From: CSP1-5 sp964558395
Lineage (GTDB): Bacteria > Methylomirabilota > Methylomirabilia > Methylomirabilales > CSP1-5
Length of the DNA: 64,000 nt
Assembly (NCBI GenBank): GCA_964558395.1
Contig: CAZLDS010000001.1
Location: 30,087 to 94,086, forward strand
Direction: 5' to 3'
Shown here one piece after another: positions 25,338 through 34,316 of the stretch. The stretch's first letter is position 1. Every line of letters starts with the position of its first letter. The translations under genes and the position numbers were made by a program. The notes beneath the pieces were generated by a model. The model worked only from the letters and a program-made list of their open reading frames with translations, was not told where the DNA came from and did no database searches.

Positions 25338-27860
25338 ATGAGAAAGCGCCCTCCCCAACTCGACGCCTATCGCAAGAAACGGGATCCCGAAAGAACACCC
25401 GAGCCGTTCGGCGGGCGCCCGCCAACGGGCCGTCCCCTATTTGTCGTTCAGCAGCACGCAGCTCGGCGGCTCCATTATGATCTGCGCCTGGAAATCGACG
25501 GCATCCTGAAGAGTTGGGCGGTCCCAAAGGGGCCATCGGTTCGGCCGGGGGAGAAGCGTTTGGCGGTTCATGTGGAGGACCATCCCCTCGAGTATGCTCA
25601 CTTCGAAGGCGTAATCCCTCCGGACAATTACGGCGCGGGGGCGGTCATCGTCTGGGATCGCGGCTGGTACCGCCTGGTGAAAGAAGGGGATCCGCTCGAG
25701 CAGCTTGCCAAGGGAAAGCTTGACATCGAGTTATTCGGCTTCAAGATGCGCGGCAGGTGGGCACTGACCCGAATGTCCAAGCAAGACAAAGAGTGGTTTC
25801 TCGTCAAGAAGGCCGATGCTACCGTGGCTCCCGAGGAACTGACGGATCGTTACCCCCGCTCAATCGTCTCAGGACTCACGGTGGAAGAGATCCGCGATGT
25901 CCCCGCGAAGTTGAACGCCCTCCGGGCCCGGCTGCGGGCGCTGAAGGCCCCGCGGGGCAACGTCTCGGCGCGTGCGCAGCCTTTTATGCTTGCAACGCTC
26001 GAAGAGCGTCCATTTTCGGGCACGGAGTGGCTTTTCGAGATTAAGTATGACGGCGTGCGGGTCATGGCCTCTCGGCAGGAGGGCACCGTGGAGCTGTATG
26101 GACGGCGCGGGCACGTGATCACCGGGCGCTATCCGGAGCTGGTCGCGGCCCTTTCGTCTCTGCCCGCGGACAGCTTTCTCCTGGACGGCGAGATCGTGGC
26201 CCTGGATGAGGGGGGTAAACCCAGCTTTCAACGGCTTCAGGCTCGCATGGGGCTCACGAGCCCTCACGACATCGAATGGACCATGCAGAGCGTACCCGTG
26301 GTCGGGATTTTTTTTGACTGCCTCGCTCTAGATGGGTACGACCTACGCCGCCTCCCGCTCCTCGAGCGAAAGGAATGCCTGAGGTTTCTCCTGCCCCCCC
26401 TTGGCCCTGCCCGCTATGGCGATCACGTCCTGGCGCATGGCCAACCGTTCTTTGACGTGGCATCGGCCGAGCGGCTCGAGGGAATTGTGGCAAAGAAGGT
26501 CAAGAGTCTTTATGCGGACGGTAGATCACGCGAGTGGATCAAGATCAAGTGCCAGCGCCGCCAGGAATTCGTGATCGGCGGCTACACCGCTCCCCAGGGC
26601 TCACGCGGGCACTTCGGCGCGCTCCATATTGGACTCTACGAGGGATCCCGCCTCGTGTACGTCTCGAAGGTGGGCACGGGATTTGATCAGGCGGAACTCA
26701 AGAAGATTTGGGACGCCCTCCAGCCTCTCCGTCGCGTAACGTCCCCCTTTGATACAGGCAGTCCGACTGGCCGCAGCCACCACTGGGTCGAGCCCCAGCT
26801 TGTCTGCGAGGTCCGCTTCACCGAGTGGACAAAGGACGGCGGCCTGCGTCATCCGGCGTTCCTCGGCCTCCGGGTCGACAAGCCTCCCAAAGAGTGTAGG
26901 CGCGAAGAGCTGGCTCTGCTCCCGGCCGATGCGAAGGCTGTGCCGGCCACAGCGCCTAAGCTTGAAAGGCGGGTCACGCTCACGAATCTCAAAAAGATTT
27001 TTTGGCCGTCCGCAGGCTATACTAAGGGCGACCTGATTGCATACTACGAGGGGGTAGCACCGCGCCTCCTTCCTTACCTCAAGGATCGGCCGCTGGTCCT
27101 CACGCGGTATCCCGACGGGATCGCGGGAAAGTCGTTCTTCCAGAAGGACGCGCCGGACTTCGTGCCGGCGTGGGTCCGCACGGAACGGATCTACTCCAAG
27201 GACTCTGAGCGCGAGATTGACTACTTCATCGTCAGCGACGTCGAGCAGCTCCGCTACATTGTGAACCTCGGCACTATCCCCCTCCATCTCTGGAGTTCGC
27301 GCCTCGCCTCGCTCGACCGACCGGACTGGCTTATTCTCGACCTCGACCCGAAGGACGCGCCGTTTACCGATGTCGTGAAGGTCGCCCGCGCACTGCACCA
27401 GATCCTCGACCAACTCGCCATACCGAACTACATCAAGACCTCGGGGGGCAGCGGGCTGCATATCCTGATTCCACTCGGCGCCTGCTACACGCACGAAGAG
27501 TCACGGATATTTGCTCGTCTCCTGGCCCTGCTCGGCGTGGTGGCCAGGCCCGAGATTGCCACGATCACTCGCCCGCTGCGCGCCCGCGGGGGAAAGGTCT
27601 ACATCGATTTCGCCCAAAACGGCCACGGCCGGACCATCGTGGCGCCCTACTCCGTTCGGCCGCTCCCTGGAGCACCGGCCTCGTGTCCGCTCAAGTGGGA
27701 TGAGGTAACCAGGCGCTTGAACCCCGCGCGCTTCACAATCAAGACCCTGCCCACGCACGTCCGGAACATACCGGATCCATTAGCCCCCGTCCTGACGGAC
27801 TCCGTCGACTTGGCCGCCGCCATCGCCCGTATCGAGCGGCGGCTGGGGCGTATCTCGTAA
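25338..27860 (+). CDS. ligD: ATP-dependent DNA ligase D, three-domain
   Basis: LigD trims, fills and seals double-strand breaks with Ku. The 840-residue protein has the order PE-LIG-POL: a 3'-phosphoesterase domain (about 20-180, HAARRLHYDLRLEIDG and SWAVPKGPS), an ATP ligase domain (about 215-530) with the adenylated K236 in FEIKYDGVR, and a C-terminal primase-polymerase domain (about 560-840) with LVLTRYPDGIAGKSFFQKD and the metal Asp pair in LILDLDPKDAP. All three active-site groups are visible, so it should be complete. It faces ku in opposite direction, so a shared 111-base promoter region is likely. Confidence 0.96.
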   Translation: MRKRPPQLDAYRKKRDPERTPEPFGGRPPTGRPLFVVQQHAARRLHYDLRLEIDGILKSWAVPKGPSVRPGEKRLAVHVEDHPLEYAHFEGVIPPDNYGAGAVIVWDRGWYRLVKEGDPLEQLAKGKLDIELFGFKMRGRWALTRMSKQDKEWFLVKKADATVAPEELTDRYPRSIVSGLTVEEIRDVPAKLNALRARLRALKAPRGNVSARAQPFMLATLEERPFSGTEWLFEIKYDGVRVMASRQEGTVELYGRRGHVITGRYPELVAALSSLPADSFLLDGEIVALDEGGKPSFQRLQARMGLTSPHDIEWTMQSVPVVGIFFDCLALDGYDLRRLPLLERKECLRFLLPPLGPARYGDHVLAHGQPFFDVASAERLEGIVAKKVKSLYADGRSREWIKIKCQRRQEFVIGGYTAPQGSRGHFGALHIGLYEGSRLVYVSKVGTGFDQAELKKIWDALQPLRRVTSPFDTGSPTGRSHHWVEPQLVCEVRFTEWTKDGGLRHPAFLGLRVDKPPKECRREELALLPADAKAVPATAPKLERRVTLTNLKKIFWPSAGYTKGDLIAYYEGVAPRLLPYLKDRPLVLTRYPDGIAGKSFFQKDAPDFVPAWVRTERIYSKDSEREIDYFIVSDVEQLRYIVNLGTIPLHLWSSRLASLDRPDWLILDLDPKDAPFTDVVKVARALHQILDQLAIPNYIKTSGGSGLHILIPLGACYTHEESRIFARLLALLGVVARPEIATITRPLRARGGKVYIDFAQNGHGRTIVAPYSVRPLPGAPASCPLKWDEVTRRLNPARFTIKTLPTHVRNIPDPLAPVLTDSVDLAAAIARIERRLGRIS

Positions 27861-27898
27861 TCTGTGGGTTCTGATTTGAGGGGGCGAAGGGGAGAAAC

Positions 27899-29164
27899 TT
27901 AGTAGCCGAAAATCTGTTTCAGGGTTGCCTGCTCTAGAAGTTTTCGGAGGGGGACGTCCCCGAAACGTGCCCCCAGATCGCCGAGCAACATTTCCTTATA
28001 CTTGACCAGCCCCCGGTTTATGACATTCTGGTAGACATAGACCACCTCGGTGAACTCCGGGGGCCCCTCAATAGCTTTTGTAAGCCGCTTCCAGATCGCC
28101 GGATCCTCCCAGCGGGGGTCAAGGGTACTAAAAAACGCCCTGGTGCGCTGGCCCTTGGGTCGCTGTCCCGCGAATGCACCTTCTAGAAGCCCCTGCAACT
28201 CCAAATCTTCGTTAAAGATTTCCAGAACCTGTTCTTGGGCGTTTAGCCTCTTCACCCTATTCAGGTCGGCGTACAGGTAACTGAAAAGCAGATCCGAGAG
28301 TTGCGAACGGGGAGCCTTACTACCGATGCATCTTCGCAGCTCGCGGAAGCCCTCGAGGCGCCACCGGTCCGCCTTACTCCAGTAAACCTTGTTGTCGAAT
28401 TTGATGACGAATGCTAACGCTCTCGTGGCATCGCTGATCTCTACCCTGCTGGCGAGATGGTTATCAAAGCGGTCCGGATCGCAGTGGTGATTCCGCTTAC
28501 GACACCATCCCTCGTCACCATAAACAGCCTGCACCTTCCTAAGGTGGTCAATCCGGGCGGCTTGGTAGGGCTTCATCGGATAGATCTTCGTGCTAGTATC
28601 GCGCTCGGGATCGTAGATCGAGATCTCGGCGAAGTGGATAGGAGCGAAATGGACCTGGCTATTGTGGTAAACGACGCTCCCATCGCTGAACGCGCCCAGG
28701 AACCATCCGTAAACTGCCCCTCGAGTGAGCAACTCGTGAGAAACAACGATAGTACAGCCAGCCGACGGGTTCAGATGCGTGCCCACGTAGAAGGCTTGAG
28801 TAGAGAAATCAATCCTGGTTACCGATCTGAGGCAATCGACAGGTCCAGTGCGGACATCTCGATGAAGAATCTCACCAGTCCTCCAGGTACGCTTCAGCTT
28901 ATCGAAACGGCTGACCAAGAGTGCTTCTTTCAGGAAGCCCGACCCGTCGTCCAGATAATAGGCGATGAGGAAAACCTTCTCATCGTCGAGAATCTTATAG
29001 CTAGTGATGGCTTTGCGAAGATCTGGGATGGCCTGAGCGCTCGTGGGTAAGTGATGACTCTGGAGAACCTCGCTCAGCGTTTTCGCAGAGGACGAACTAA
29101 ATAACAGTAGGATCAAGAAACCCGCCCGGCCAAGGTCGCTCAGTCCAAGCCACGATCGCCGCAT
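27899..29164 (-). CDS. Hypothetical exported protein, 421 residues
   Basis: The N-terminus has a hydrophobic signal (LGRAGFLILLLFSSSSA). The mature part contains strands such as KVFLIAYYLDDG and a NPSAGCTIVVSHELLTRGAVYGWFLGAFSDGSVVYHNSQVHF region that may be a beta-propeller-like or esterase-like sensor, and a helical C-terminal third (FSTLDPRWEDPAIWKRLTKA). I recognise no family. Its ATG overlaps the TAA of the DUF72 gene by one base, so they are expressed together. Confidence 0.65.
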   Translation of the reverse strand: MRRSWLGLSDLGRAGFLILLLFSSSSAKTLSEVLQSHHLPTSAQAIPDLRKAITSYKILDDEKVFLIAYYLDDGSGFLKEALLVSRFDKLKRTWRTGEILHRDVRTGPVDCLRSVTRIDFSTQAFYVGTHLNPSAGCTIVVSHELLTRGAVYGWFLGAFSDGSVVYHNSQVHFAPIHFAEISIYDPERDTSTKIYPMKPYQAARIDHLRKVQAVYGDEGWCRKRNHHCDPDRFDNHLASRVEISDATRALAFVIKFDNKVYWSKADRWRLEGFRELRRCIGSKAPRSQLSDLLFSYLYADLNRVKRLNAQEQVLEIFNEDLELQGLLEGAFAGQRPKGQRTRAFFSTLDPRWEDPAIWKRLTKAIEGPPEFTEVVYVYQNVINRGLVKYKEMLLGDLGARFGDVPLRKLLEQATLKQIFGY

Positions 29165-29877
29165 TACACCACGTTCCCCTTAAGCAGTCCCCGAAATTCG
29201 AGGGCTAGGGCCGGGGCGATGCCCGACTCCTCGTGTTTGAAGTAGATGAATGTGTCCTGCCATCCGATGCCGAGCTTCGTAATCGTCTGACTCCACTGCT
29301 TGAGATCTTCCTTCGAGTATCCCTCATCGCGCAACCGGAAGTAGCCGAAGTCCGCGGTCGCCACCGCCGGCGTCGTTCCCTGCTCGGTGTCGGCGACGCA
29401 GAGGGCCGCGTTCCGGGCCCTCAGGCGGTCGTATACATCCTCGCTGAACCACGAATCGTGGCGGAACTCGAAGACACAGCGGATGCCAGGCGGTAACAGG
29501 ACCAGCACGTCTCCCAACCGTCCGAGGTCTTTTTTGAAGTACGGCGGCAGCTGAAAGAGGAGTGGGCCGAGTTTTGGACCCAGCGTCCTGGCCGTGTGGA
29601 CAAAATAGCGGAGGGACTCATCCACGTCCTTGAGACGGGCATCGTGGGTAATACGCCTGGATACCTTGAGGGCGAAGGCAAAACCCGCGGGGGTCTCGGC
29701 ATCCCAGGCCGCACCCGTCTTGGCGTTCGGCATCCGATAGAACGTGTAGTTGATCTCGACCGTGGAAAAACGCTCCGCGTAATACGGGAGCATCTTGGTG
29801 GTCGGGAATTTCTCGGGGTAAAAGCTGCCCCGCCACTCCGGATAGTTGTACCCCGATGTCCCGACCCAGATCGCCAC
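29164..29877 (-). CDS. DUF72 family protein
   Basis: The 237-residue protein is a TIM-barrel-like DUF72 member, as shown by MAIWVGTSGYNYPEWRGSFYP, VEINYTFYRMPN, ETPAGFAFALKVSRRITHDARL, LGPLLFQLPPYFKKD, EFRHDSWFSEDV and the closing FIYFKHEESG. The family is common in bacteria and archaea and is thought to be an enzyme of unknown reaction. It is the first gene of a two-gene unit with the exported 421-residue protein. The stop codon is shared with the start of that gene. Confidence 0.9.
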   Translation of the reverse strand: MAIWVGTSGYNYPEWRGSFYPEKFPTTKMLPYYAERFSTVEINYTFYRMPNAKTGAAWDAETPAGFAFALKVSRRITHDARLKDVDESLRYFVHTARTLGPKLGPLLFQLPPYFKKDLGRLGDVLVLLPPGIRCVFEFRHDSWFSEDVYDRLRARNAALCVADTEQGTTPAVATADFGYFRLRDEGYSKEDLKQWSQTITKLGIGWQDTFIYFKHEESGIAPALALEFRGLLKGNVV

Positions 29878-29949
29878 TACGCGACCAACCTCCCTTTCAC
29901 CCCCGAGTCTCCTGGGAGGTGCAGATCCCGTCCCACTCGGGGGGAGCCT

Positions 29950-30825
29950 TTACTGCCCGCCGAACACGGCGACCACACCCAAGCCCGCTGCGAACAGGGC
30001 GAAGGTCAGGATCGTCATGAGCCCAATAGCGCCGGGTGATACGGTCGGGGCAGCCATGCTCCCATGGCCCGAACGGGTTCCGGCCGCGCCCATCCCAGCC
30101 ATGTGCGCCATCCCCTGCTGCTGGTGGCCAGCCGTGGGCTCCGCGTGGCCGGCCATGACCGGTTCTGCGGCTTTCGGAGGACGCACGGTCATCATGCCGT
30201 GTTTCAAGTGGTTCGCGACCAACCACCAGTTGACGGGATATGCCACGACGAACCCGGCCAACAGGGCCATGCTCATGATGAACCAGAAGGCTGGGGAAAG
30301 TACGTCCGTGCTCCCCGCAACGTAGGCCCTCGACACGGCCGCCACGGCCACCATGCCACCCATCAATCCATTCATGGAGAGCATCTCGGGAAGGAACGTC
30401 TTGGTGAGGGCCCGTGTGTACGACCCGCCGGCTGTGTCCCGCATGAACAAAGCTTGAAAGATCGTCCAACCGAAGCCGAAACCGAGCACATATTCTAACG
30501 CGATGTCGGCGAACGGCGCGAGGTGCAGGACACTGCCGATGGCGGCGCCGGCGAGGATGCCCACCCCGTCGCCGGCCACGCAGTGCATGGTAGATCCGAG
30601 TACCTGGCGCCACCGGACCGCGACATATTGTTCGTGCATTCCTGGCAGCGGCTCGCGACAGCCCAATACGTAAAGGAAGGCCCCGATCGGGCCTGTGTAG
30701 GCGGTCACCAGGATGAAGCCCCACTTCAAAACCGGAGATTCAGGTGTAGAGCGAATGTCCCACATCACAAATATGAGGGAAAGTGCGGTCAGTATAAACC
30801 ACAACAACATGACGCCGTCCAACAT
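29950..30825 (-). CDS. DUF4396 integral membrane protein
   Basis: ATG 30825 has an AAGGAGG SD; upstream in-frame codons are not protein-like. The 291 residues contain about six hydrophobic segments: near the N-terminus (MLLWFILTALSLIFVMW, PVLKWGFILVTAYTGPIGAFL), middle (GVGILAGAAIGSVLHLAP, EYVLGFGFGWTIFQALFM) and late (SMALLAGFVVAYPVNWWLVAN, and a C-terminal helix). The central HxxG and MNG motifs are family typical. DUF4396 proteins are often found near copper or other metal genes; a His/Met-rich stretch near residue 240 (GHAEPTAGHQQQGMAHMAGM) hints at metal binding, but this is an inference. Confidence 0.82.
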   Translation of the reverse strand: MLDGVMLLWFILTALSLIFVMWDIRSTPESPVLKWGFILVTAYTGPIGAFLYVLGCREPLPGMHEQYVAVRWRQVLGSTMHCVAGDGVGILAGAAIGSVLHLAPFADIALEYVLGFGFGWTIFQALFMRDTAGGSYTRALTKTFLPEMLSMNGLMGGMVAVAAVSRAYVAGSTDVLSPAFWFIMSMALLAGFVVAYPVNWWLVANHLKHGMMTVRPPKAAEPVMAGHAEPTAGHQQQGMAHMAGMGAAGTRSGHGSMAAPTVSPGAIGLMTILTFALFAAGLGVVAVFGGQ

Positions 30826-30959
30826 CGGTGCCTCCTTTCTCAGGCCGAAGACAGAGTGGCCTCGGCGCGCCGCCCGAGACGCTTTGGACAAACCCTCAGT
30901 ATTTCGAAGGGAAGAGCGGGTGTCAAGCACATCCAATGACGGGTGTGGGATTCGTGGGA

Positions 30960-31658
30960 CTAGACGCTGAGTAACTCTTCCAGGATCTTCGGGTGTGATC
31001 GGAATTCCTCAGTACTGGCGTGGTGGCGGATGCGTCCCTTCTCGATCACATAGCCGCGCTGGGCATGTTTTAGGGCAAACCGAATGTTCTGCTCCGTAAA
31101 GAGGATGGTCGTCGTCTCCGACAGTTCGTCGATTATCCGTCCCACCTGCTGTACAATAACGGGTGCCAGTCCCTCGTTCGGCTCGTCGAGGAGCAGCAAC
31201 TCGGGTTCACCGACGAGGGCACGGGCGATGGCAAGTATCTGCTGCTCCCCGCCGCTCAAATAGTCCCCGGCCCGGTTGCGCATCTCGGCAAGTATCGTGA
31301 AATGATCGTAAATCTTCTCAAGCGACCACCGGCGCGTTCCTTTGACTCTGCTCTTCTGCGCCACCTCCAGGTTCTCGTGCACGGTCAGGCCCGGGAAGAT
31401 GCGACGGTCCTCGGGCACGAACCCAACACCCATACGCGCGATTCGGTCGGCCACGTGTCCCTGGATCGCCTCACCCCTAAACAAGATCCTTCCCTTGCGA
31501 GGTGGGGTCAGGCCAATAATCGAACGTAGTGTCGTCGTTTTCCCAGCGCCGTTCCGTCCGAGCAGGCAGACCACCTCGCCTGTTCCTACCTCCAAGCTGA
31601 TCCCCTGAAGCACGTGACTCTCTCCATAGTACGTATGTACATCCTCGAGACGAAGCAT
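30960..31658 (-). CDS. livF: Branched-chain amino acid-type ABC transporter ATP-binding protein LivF
   Basis: One of two ATPases of a liv-type importer. The 232 residues have Walker A GRNGAGKTT, the signature YLSGGEQQILAIARAL, Walker B LLLLDEPNEGLAP and a switch His replaced by the usual TEQN segment of LivF. The gene ends the liv operon; its ATG overlaps the livG stop (TGATG). The system imports an amino acid or a related organic anion such as an amide or urea; the substrate follows from LivK, not from this subunit. Confidence 0.95.
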   Translation of the reverse strand: MLRLEDVHTYYGESHVLQGISLEVGTGEVVCLLGRNGAGKTTTLRSIIGLTPPRKGRILFRGEAIQGHVADRIARMGVGFVPEDRRIFPGLTVHENLEVAQKSRVKGTRRWSLEKIYDHFTILAEMRNRAGDYLSGGEQQILAIARALVGEPELLLLDEPNEGLAPVIVQQVGRIIDELSETTTILFTEQNIRFALKHAQRGYVIEKGRIRHHASTEEFRSHPKILEELLSV

Positions 31659-32416
31659 CAGTGTCTTTCCTCCCCGAGGTAGGCCGTGCGCACGTTGGGA
31701 TCGTTCCTGATCGCTTCGGGTGTCCCCTGAGCTAAGAGCTCCCCACGGTGCATAACAAAGATCTCTTGGGCCAGTCCAAAGACCACGTCCATGTCGTGCT
31801 CAGTCAAGAAGAAGGTGTATGGACCGGAGTCCGCAAGGGTCCGAATGAGCTGCATAACCGTGTACGTTTCCTCCGGCGTCATCCCCGCCGTCGGTTCGTC
31901 TAACAATACCAGCTGGGGCTCGGTGGTCAACACGATGGCGAGTTCTACTCTCCTTTTGTCCCCATGGCTGAGGGTTCCGGCGCGGGTACGCGCCGCAGAC
32001 TCAAGCCCCAGGCGGGCGAGAACCGCGAGGGCGTGCGCGTCCAAACTCTCGTCGCGGGCACTGACCTGCCACAGGTTCAGCCCCATATTGTGACGGGCGA
32101 TCAGGGCGACTTGGATATTTTCGAGCACTGTCAGTTCATCGAAGATGTTAGTGATCTGGAAGGACCGCGCAATCCCCTCTCGTACGATGCGGTCGGGGGA
32201 CATGCCCGTAATATCGCTGCCGCGAAACCGGACCGATCCCGCCGTAGGCTTCAGCCGTCCCGAGATCATGTTGTAGAATGTGGTCTTGCCGGCACCGTTG
32301 GGGCCGATGAGGGCCGTAATGCGACGTTCCGAAATCGCCAACGACACATTGTTGACCGCCACAAAATGACCAAATGCCTTGCTGATGTTTTCCACTTCGA
32401 GAAGCGGGGCGCTCAT
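31658..32416 (-). CDS. livG: Branched-chain amino acid-type ABC transporter ATP-binding protein LivG
   Basis: ATG 32416 overlaps the livM stop (ATGA) and has a GGAGGAAG SD, so I use it rather than the longer frame from 32536. The 252-residue ATPase has Walker A GPNGAGKTT, the LivG-specific IARSFQITNIFDELTVLENIQ stretch, signature LSHGDKRRVELAI (LSHGD replaces LSGGQ, as is usual in LivG), Walker B LVLLDEPTAGM and the H-switch in TEHDMDVVF. It pairs with LivF to energise import through LivHM. Confidence 0.95.
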   Translation of the reverse strand: MSAPLLEVENISKAFGHFVAVNNVSLAISERRITALIGPNGAGKTTFYNMISGRLKPTAGSVRFRGSDITGMSPDRIVREGIARSFQITNIFDELTVLENIQVALIARHNMGLNLWQVSARDESLDAHALAVLARLGLESAARTRAGTLSHGDKRRVELAIVLTTEPQLVLLDEPTAGMTPEETYTVMQLIRTLADSGPYTFFLTEHDMDVVFGLAQEIFVMHRGELLAQGTPEAIRNDPNVRTAYLGEERH

Positions 32417-33360
32417 GACTTCCTCCAGAGCCACCGGTCGAAGAGTCCTAGGGCTCCCCGCGGCATGAAGATGACCATGAACGCGAGGACCACTCCGAGG
32501 TATATCATCCATTCGTCCGTATATGTCGTGATCCATTGTCGCAGGATCAAGAAGGCGGCCGAACCGAAGAGGGGACCGAGAAAGTGCTGGGCCCCTCCCA
32601 GAATCGTCATCAGTACTGGTTCCGCAGATCGGGTCCAGTGCACCATGTCCGGGACCGCAATGCGGTTAAAGGGGGCAAACAGCGCGCCCGCCAGGCCTGA
32701 GAAGAATCCAGACAACACGAAGGCATAGAGGCGGTAGCGGTAGACAGGAATTCCAGCGAACGCGACCCGTTCGGTATTATCGCGCATGGCCCGAAGGATG
32801 AGACCAAAGGGCGAAACCGTGATGCGGTAGAGCGCGAACCCGCTGAGTATGGTCACCACCAAGGTCAAGTAGTAAAAATGGATCGGATGGGCCAGTTGAC
32901 CGTCAAAGCCCAGTCCGAGAGGGGTGATGGGGAATCCCGCAACGCCGTCGCTTCCTCCGGTGAGACTGCGCCACTGATGGAAGACGGCGAACGTCATCAT
33001 CCCAAACGCCAGAGTCAGCATGGCAAAATAGACCTCGTCCAGGCGTACGCAGAGGTAGCCGATCACGAGCGCCAAGAGACCCGCCCCAATGGGGCCTGCC
33101 ACCAAGATCCAAATAAAATCCGGCTGAGCGTCGCGCAGGAGCAGGGCCGCCGTGTAGGCCCCCATCCCGAAGTAGGCGGCATGGCCGAACGACAACAGCC
33201 CGGTATAGCCGAACAAAAGGTTAAAGCTCGTGGCAAACAGCCCCATGATCAGGATCTCCGTCACCACAAAGATCATGTAGGGCGAGCCAAACATGGGCAA
33301 TGCCGCCAGGGTGACCAGGAGCGCGGCGACAAGGACTGGCCCAATCTCCTTGCGCATCAT
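32413..33360 (-). CDS. livM: Branched-chain amino acid-type ABC transporter permease LivM
   Basis: The 315-residue permease has eight to ten membrane segments and the LivM/LivH signature FGYTGLLSFGHAAYFGMGAY in the first third and a cytoplasmic EAA-like loop (GLILRAMRDNTERVAFAGIPVYRYRL) that contacts the ATPases. It overlaps livH and livG by four bases each (ATGA), typical of tightly coupled translation. Together with LivH it forms the translocation path. Confidence 0.95.
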   Translation of the reverse strand: MMRKEIGPVLVAALLVTLAALPMFGSPYMIFVVTEILIMGLFATSFNLLFGYTGLLSFGHAAYFGMGAYTAALLLRDAQPDFIWILVAGPIGAGLLALVIGYLCVRLDEVYFAMLTLAFGMMTFAVFHQWRSLTGGSDGVAGFPITPLGLGFDGQLAHPIHFYYLTLVVTILSGFALYRITVSPFGLILRAMRDNTERVAFAGIPVYRYRLYAFVLSGFFSGLAGALFAPFNRIAVPDMVHWTRSAEPVLMTILGGAQHFLGPLFGSAAFLILRQWITTYTDEWMIYLGVVLAFMVIFMPRGALGLFDRWLWRKS

Positions 33361-34220
33361 TTCGATCGTCCCAACAGCCCCTGGGGCCGCAGCAAGAGCA
33401 CGAGCGCCATCCCGACGTACGGAAACACGATGTCGAATTCAGGCAGCCAGCGCCCCCCGAAGCCATGAAGGAATCCAAGAATCAGCGCGCCTGCCAGGGC
33501 ACCCGGGAAGCTTCCCAGGCCCCCAATGACGACCACGATGAAGGACTCAATGATGATCCGATCCCCCATTGCGGGGCCGAGCGCCCGCATGGGTGCCGCC
33601 AGAACGCCGGCCAGCCCCGCCAGCAAAACACCGAATGCGAAGACAATCGTAAAGACGCGCCCTACGTCGATCCCGATGGCCGCGGCCATTTCCCGGTCTA
33701 TGGCCGCCGCCCGCACCGCTTTCCCGATACGGGTCCGGGTGAACAGCAGCCAGACGGCGAGACCAATGACTGCCCCGGAACAGATAACAAACAGGCTGTA
33801 CACGGGATAGGTGGCGCCAAGCAGGGTAAAGGTTCCCTTCAGGGCCTCTGGCGGATCCACGATCTGATACCCTGCCCCCCAGATTAATCGTACTGAGTCG
33901 TCCAGGATCAGTAACAGGGCAAAGGTGAGAAGCAATCCGAACGTGGGATGTCGGTCGTAGATCCATCGCATTATGAGGCGCTCAAGCAGGATCGCAAGGG
34001 CGGCAACGGCGAGAGGCACAAGGACGAGGCTGATCCAGAACGGCAGATGCAGAATATGCACTACGGTAAAGGCTAGGTACGCTCCGACCATGTACAGCGC
34101 GCCATGGGCGAAGTTGAGAATGCCCAGGACACCAAAGATGATCGTGAGCCCTGAGGCGATAATGAAGAGCAACAGGCCGATGTCCAGACTGTTGAGGAGG
34201 GCACCGACAAAAGATGTCAT
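33357..34220 (-). CDS. livH: Branched-chain amino acid-type ABC transporter permease LivH
   Basis: The 287-residue permease starts MTSFVGALLNSLDIGLLLFI and carries the family motif GVLGILNFAHGALYMVGAYLAF and the cytoplasmic segment FTRTRIGKAVRAAAIDREMAAAIGIDVGRV that docks on the ATPases. About eight membrane segments are visible. It lies 96 bases after livK, separated by a strong perfect palindrome, and overlaps livM by four bases. Confidence 0.95.
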   Translation of the reverse strand: MTSFVGALLNSLDIGLLLFIIASGLTIIFGVLGILNFAHGALYMVGAYLAFTVVHILHLPFWISLVLVPLAVAALAILLERLIMRWIYDRHPTFGLLLTFALLLILDDSVRLIWGAGYQIVDPPEALKGTFTLLGATYPVYSLFVICSGAVIGLAVWLLFTRTRIGKAVRAAAIDREMAAAIGIDVGRVFTIVFAFGVLLAGLAGVLAAPMRALGPAMGDRIIIESFIVVVIGGLGSFPGALAGALILGFLHGFGGRWLPEFDIVFPYVGMALVLLLRPQGLLGRSK

Positions 34221-34256
34221 ACGTACGTCATGCTACCGGTCTCAAAGGAGGGAGGA

Positions 34257-34286
34257 CCCTCCGGGAGAGCCGGCTCTCCCGGAGGG
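34257..34286. promoter_or_regulatory. Perfect 30-bp palindrome between livK and livH
   Basis: CCCTCCGGGAGAGCC at 34257-34271 is followed immediately by its exact reverse complement GGCTCTCCCGGAGGG to 34286. As RNA it would fold into a very stable hairpin. No T-tract follows on either strand, so it is not a classical terminator. In liv operons, a hairpin between the binding-protein gene and the permease genes usually lets the binding protein be made in excess by protecting the upstream mRNA; that role is inferred here. Confidence 0.75.
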
Positions 34287-34316
34287 CGCCGTCGTCTCAA
34301 TCGGCTACCGGTTAAT

